Origin: Tissierella sp. MB52-C2
Lineage (GTDB): Bacteria; Bacillota; Clostridia; Tissierellales; Tissierellaceae
Reading direction: 5' to 3'
Assembly: GCF_030931715.1 (NCBI RefSeq)
Contig: NZ_CP133261.1
Coordinates: 3,574,643 to 3,638,642 of the forward strand
Length of the DNA: 64,000 bases
Shown here: positions 61,039 to 64,000 of the stretch, one piece after another
Layout of the letters: every line of letters starts with the position of its first letter
Numbering within the stretch: the first letter of the stretch is position 1
Position numbers and translations under genes: made by a program
The notes under the pieces: model-generated
The model's database searches: none
The model's input: only the letters and a program-made list of their open reading frames with translations
What the model was told of the DNA's origin: nothing

Positions 61039-61382
61039 ATGGAGTCTATGCTTCAGGTGCGATTCCAACAATTATATTATCACAGTTTGTAGGATCAGCA
61101 GTAGGAGTATTTTTATACTTTAATAAATATGTGGAAAAAGGATGGTATGGAACTTATATGCCAGTAGTAAGTGTTGGACCAGCTTGTGTTCTAATGTTCG
61201 GAGCAACAATGCCAGTAGCAATTATAGCAGGAACATTGGGTGGTATTATAGGATCAGCTTTAGCTGAATATTTCTGTGATAGACTTCCAGAGGATTATCA
61301 TCCTACAATTGGAAACGTTACCTCCATGGGAGTTACAACAATAGTGGTATCTATGATAATAAAAGTACTTCCTTGGTTTTAA
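61039..61382 (+). pseudogene. 3' fragment of the membrane-protein gene
   Basis: Open frame identical in register to residues about 286-400 of the protein at 57690, with changes such as A-to-T and V-to-M; the first two-thirds of the gene is missing. The frame has an internal ATG, but no gene-like start or RBS. It is a relic of the repeat, not a functional gene. Confidence 0.85.
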
Positions 61383-61390
61383 GTAAAATA

Positions 61391-61425
61391 CAAAAAAGTT
61401 GAGTGAGCTCGCTCAACTTTTTTGT
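61391..61425 (+). terminator. Terminator in the right repeat copy
   Basis: AAAAAGTTGAGTGAG with CTCGCTCAACTTTTT, one mismatch relative to the left copy (G-U pair), then T-run. It separates the inserted exporter from the LytS-type kinase gene. Confidence 0.85.
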
Positions 61426-61474
61426 ATTTTGTATGATATACTAATGAATATAAAATATTAGAAGAGGTGTTGTT

Positions 61475-63157
61475 TTGTTAATTTTTTTACTTAAAAATCT
61501 GGCTAATCGAGTAGGTATTCTTTTGATTTTAGCTCTTTTCTTATCTAGGATAGGTCTATTTAGAAAGTTAGTATCAAAGGAAAATATAAATATTAAAGAC
61601 AAGGTTCTTCTATCTATTATATTTGGAGGTTTTGGGATAATTGGGACCTATACGGGAATTCCTATACAAGGTGCCATAGTAAACTCTAGGGTAATAGGTG
61701 TATTTGTAGGAGGTTTACTTGGAGGACCTATGGTAGGAGCTTTGTCTGGAATTATAGCAGGAGGGCATAGATACCTTATAGATATTGGTGGATTTACTGC
61801 TTTTGCCTGTGCTATATCTACCTTAGTTGAAGGAGTTATGGCGGGACTTTTGAAGAAAAGACTTGAGAAGTCTCCCCATAGAGTAGTATTTGCTTTAATC
61901 TATGGAAGCATAGCCGAAGTAATTCAAATGATAATAATTCTATTAGTAGCCAAGCCTTTTTATGATGCTCTGTCATTAGTTAGAATAATTGGAATTCCCA
62001 TGATTATAGCAAATGCCATAGGAATAGCTTTTTTTATTGGTATAACAGATACTATATTTAAAGAAATTGAAAATGAAGCAGTCTATCAAGCACAATTGGC
62101 TCTTAAAATAGCAGATAAAACTTTAGCATACTTTAGAAAGGGATTTAATGAAGAAACAGCTAAGAATACAGCAGAGATAATCTATGAAATGACCAATATA
62201 AAGGCTGTAGCCTTTACTGATACAGAGAAGATATTGGCACATGTAGGTATAGGTGAAGATCATCACTTATCAGGGAGTCCCATAAAAACTAATTTGACAA
62301 GAGAGGTCTTGCAAACCAATAAATATATAGTGGCAAATATAAAAAATGAAATAGGATGTGAAAACCATCAATGTCCATTGAAATCTGCTGTAATTGTGCC
62401 TATACGAGAAGAAGACAGAGTTATAGGTATATTAAAGCTATATAAAGGTGAGGAAAATTCCATAACAAAAGTGGAGACAGAATTGGCTTTAGGTTTGGCA
62501 CAAATTTTCTCTTCCCAAATAGAATTAAGTAAAATTGATTATCAAAGAGAATTGCTAGCTAGATCAGAATTAAAAGCATTACAATCTCAAATAAATCCAC
62601 ACTTTTTGTTTAATGCTATAAATACTATAGTTTCCTTAACTAGGACTCAACCAGATAATGCTCGTAGACTTCTTATACATCTTGGAAATTACTTTAGAAC
62701 CAATTTGCAACAGGAAGTAGATGTGGTGGATTTATATAAGGAAATCGAGCATATAAACTCCTACGTCGAAATTGAAAAAGCTAGATTCGGAGATAAGTTG
62801 GATATAATCTATAATATTCCAGAGGATATAGATTGTAAACTTCCTCCATTACTTCTTCAGCCCTTAGTAGAAAATGCAATTAAACATGGTGTCTTAGGAA
62901 AGATTGAAGGTGGAAAAGTTGAAATAATAGCAAAAGACCATGGAAGTGAGATAAAACTAATTGTAAAAGACAATGGTATAGGGATATCTAAGGAGGAGTT
63001 AGGACATTTATTTGATGAAGATTTCCATAGAGAAAGCATTGGGCTTAGGAATGTAAATGAAAGATTAAAAAATAAATATGGTTTAAAATACGGACTAAAA
63101 ATTGAATCTGAACTTAATAAAGGCACAATAGCAACTATTGTAATTCCTAAGTATTAG
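61475..63157 (+). CDS. LytS/BtsS-type sensor histidine kinase
   Basis: 560 residues: five to six N-terminal membrane segments of the 5TMR-LYT type (GIIGTYTGIPIQGAIVNSRVIG and GGLLGGPMVGALSGIIAGGHRY), a GAF domain (FTDTEKILAHVGIGEDHH, ENHQCPLKSAVIVPIREEDRVIG), the His_kinase motif with the phospho-His in LQSQINPHFLFNAINT, and an ATPase domain (DNGIGISKEELG). LytS-type kinases sense membrane or extracellular metabolites such as pyruvate. TTG start behind GAAGAGGTG, identical in both repeat copies. Forms an operon with the regulator 12 bases later. Confidence 0.9.
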   Translation: MLIFLLKNLANRVGILLILALFLSRIGLFRKLVSKENINIKDKVLLSIIFGGFGIIGTYTGIPIQGAIVNSRVIGVFVGGLLGGPMVGALSGIIAGGHRYLIDIGGFTAFACAISTLVEGVMAGLLKKRLEKSPHRVVFALIYGSIAEVIQMIIILLVAKPFYDALSLVRIIGIPMIIANAIGIAFFIGITDTIFKEIENEAVYQAQLALKIADKTLAYFRKGFNEETAKNTAEIIYEMTNIKAVAFTDTEKILAHVGIGEDHHLSGSPIKTNLTREVLQTNKYIVANIKNEIGCENHQCPLKSAVIVPIREEDRVIGILKLYKGEENSITKVETELALGLAQIFSSQIELSKIDYQRELLARSELKALQSQINPHFLFNAINTIVSLTRTQPDNARRLLIHLGNYFRTNLQQEVDVVDLYKEIEHINSYVEIEKARFGDKLDIIYNIPEDIDCKLPPLLLQPLVENAIKHGVLGKIEGGKVEIIAKDHGSEIKLIVKDNGIGISKEELGHLFDEDFHRESIGLRNVNERLKNKYGLKYGLKIESELNKGTIATIVIPKY

Positions 63158-63168
63158 GAGGGATTTAA

Positions 63169-63936
63169 ATGAAGAGATGTTTAGTAGTAGATGATGAGAG
63201 ACCAGCACGTGAAGAATTGATATATATATTAAAAGATATAGAAGGCATAGAAGTCATAGGTCAGGCATCCCATGGAAAAGAGGCATTAGAATTAATAGAA
63301 AAGTTACAGCCAGATATTGTATTTTTAGATATTCAAATGCCTGAGATGAATGGTATGGAAGTAGCTAGAAGGTTGATTAATAAGGAATATATTCCTAAAA
63401 TAATATTTGTAACTGCCTATGACCAATTTGCAGTAGAGGCTTTTGAAGTAAATGCCATGGATTATTTGCTAAAGCCAATATCTGAAGATAGATTAAAACA
63501 GAGATTAGAAAAGATGATTTTAGAGGATGAAAAGGATAAAAGTATAGATTATGATAAATTAAAAGATTTAATCTATTCCATGAAGCCGGATCAAAAGACT
63601 ACTTCACAAAGAATATCTCTATATCAAAATAGTCGACTTATTCCAGTAGATATAGAAGATATTATATATATAACTATAGAAAACAAGAGTACTGTAATTT
63701 TTAGTAATAAAGGAAACTTTGATACAAATTATACTCTAAATGAGCTAATGGATAAATTAGATAATACTATATTTTTTAGGTCACATAAATCCTATATAGT
63801 GAATTTAAACTATATAGAATCTATAGATCCTTGGTTTAACTATACTTATAATATACATCTAAAGGACAGCAAGGAGATAATACCAGTAAGCAGAAGTTAT
63901 GTGAAAGAGTTTAGAGAAGCTATGAATATTGAGTAA
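63169..63936 (+). CDS. LytTR-family response regulator
   Basis: 255 residues: receiver with Asp54 (VFLDIQMPEM) and the conserved lysine in YLLKPI, then a C-terminal LytTR DNA-binding domain (ISLYQNSRLIPVDIEDIIYI, TLNELMDKLDNTIFFRSHKSYIVNLNYIESI, VSRSYVKEFREAM). Paired with the LytS-type kinase, it probably controls a transporter or autolysin-related gene to the right, beyond the window. Confidence 0.93.
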   Translation: MKRCLVVDDERPAREELIYILKDIEGIEVIGQASHGKEALELIEKLQPDIVFLDIQMPEMNGMEVARRLINKEYIPKIIFVTAYDQFAVEAFEVNAMDYLLKPISEDRLKQRLEKMILEDEKDKSIDYDKLKDLIYSMKPDQKTTSQRISLYQNSRLIPVDIEDIIYITIENKSTVIFSNKGNFDTNYTLNELMDKLDNTIFFRSHKSYIVNLNYIESIDPWFNYTYNIHLKDSKEIIPVSRSYVKEFREAMNIE

Positions 63937-64000
63937 ATGCATTTTAACCTAGTATATTGCATCTTAGATATAGAATAATGTCTTTTATCAGAAAAGTAGC

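Larger units (their letters stand above)
61039..61480 (+). repeat. Right copy of the 442-base direct repeat
   Basis: Matches 58549-58991 at about 94 percent, starting ATGGAG and ending at TTGTTTTGTTA. The right copy is joined in frame to the intact LytS-type kinase gene, so it is the copy that kept the downstream neighbour. Mismatches are mostly transitions spread evenly, so the copies diverged before or after the event rather than being fresh duplicates. Confidence 0.92.

Noticed and set aside
61131-61382. Short frame with ATG in the right repeat considered as a separate small membrane protein gene
   Set aside because: It is the 3' part of the 57690 gene in the same frame, with no RBS or start of its own; annotated as a pseudogene fragment.

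Overview
The window is AT-rich (roughly 30 percent GC by eye) and codes like a low-GC Firmicute, most likely an anaerobic, motile, endospore-forming member of the Clostridia or Tissierellia. Support for this: an alpha/beta-type small acid-soluble spore protein and a Tlp spore protein, three methyl-accepting chemotaxis proteins, a sortase, T-box and cyclic-di-GMP riboswitch control, flavin-based reductases, and TTG/GTG starts behind strong GGAGG ribosome-binding sites. I recognised no rRNA, tRNA or CRISPR array.

Layout. 1-4.6 kb: the tail of an unrecognised gene, then a c-di-GMP-I riboswitch with terminator in front of a GAF protein, a thiamine-diphosphate enzyme and a SpoIIAA-like protein, followed by a minimal chemoreceptor. 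4.6-5.4 kb: truncated IS110 element. 5.4-8.0 kb: a pyridoxamine-oxidase-like protein and a PadR-controlled pair of flavodoxin-fold proteins. 8.3-10.8 kb: spore proteins, an unknown protein and a complete encapsulin/encapsulated-ferritin iron-storage operon. 11-14.6 kb: an AAC(6')-Ii-like acetyltransferase behind a leader that resembles a translational attenuator, ychF, and a TetR-GNAT pair with a palindromic operator. 14.7-16.1 kb: a TnpB-only IS element. 16.3-24.3 kb: oxidoreductase, sortase, GH18 chitinase, DMT transporter, TtcA-like protein, DEAD helicase, exonuclease III and a YczE-like protein. 24.3-28.4 kb: MBL hydrolase and a CssRS-like two-component system divergent from an HtrA protease, whose terminator is split by an IS1182-type element (28.5-30.2 kb).

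30.3-38.2 kb: a membrane-protein pair, an AbgB-like amidohydrolase and a PucR regulator, then a PhnDCE-type ABC transporter. 38.2-42.5 kb: ABC-F ATPase, chemoreceptor, MsrB. 42.6-45.1 kb: a T-box leader with a histidine (CAC) specifier driving a three-gene amino-acid ABC transporter. 45.2-50.3 kb: a dCache chemoreceptor, a secreted FMN/FAD lipoprotein reductase and a TetR regulator; the chemoreceptor and reductase share an unusual long operator motif. 50.4-53.3 kb: coiled-coil protein and oligoendopeptidase F. 53.5-58.9 kb: a second PucR-led cassette (amidohydrolase, M20 peptidase, internally duplicated membrane protein). 59-61 kb: an ABC exporter bracketed by two 94-percent-identical 442-bp direct repeats, clearly an insertion. 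61.5-63.9 kb: a LytSR-type two-component system.

Themes: import and hydrolysis of amide or peptide-like compounds under PucR control, chemotaxis coupled to anaerobic electron-acceptor use, and many RNA-level switches (c-di-GMP riboswitch, T-box, putative attenuator, structured leaders). The best candidates for new biology are the riboswitch-controlled ThDP cluster, the shared operator of the chemoreceptor and flavoprotein reductase, the acetyltransferase leader, the duplicated-fold membrane protein in the PucR cassette, and the repeat-bracketed ABC exporter.
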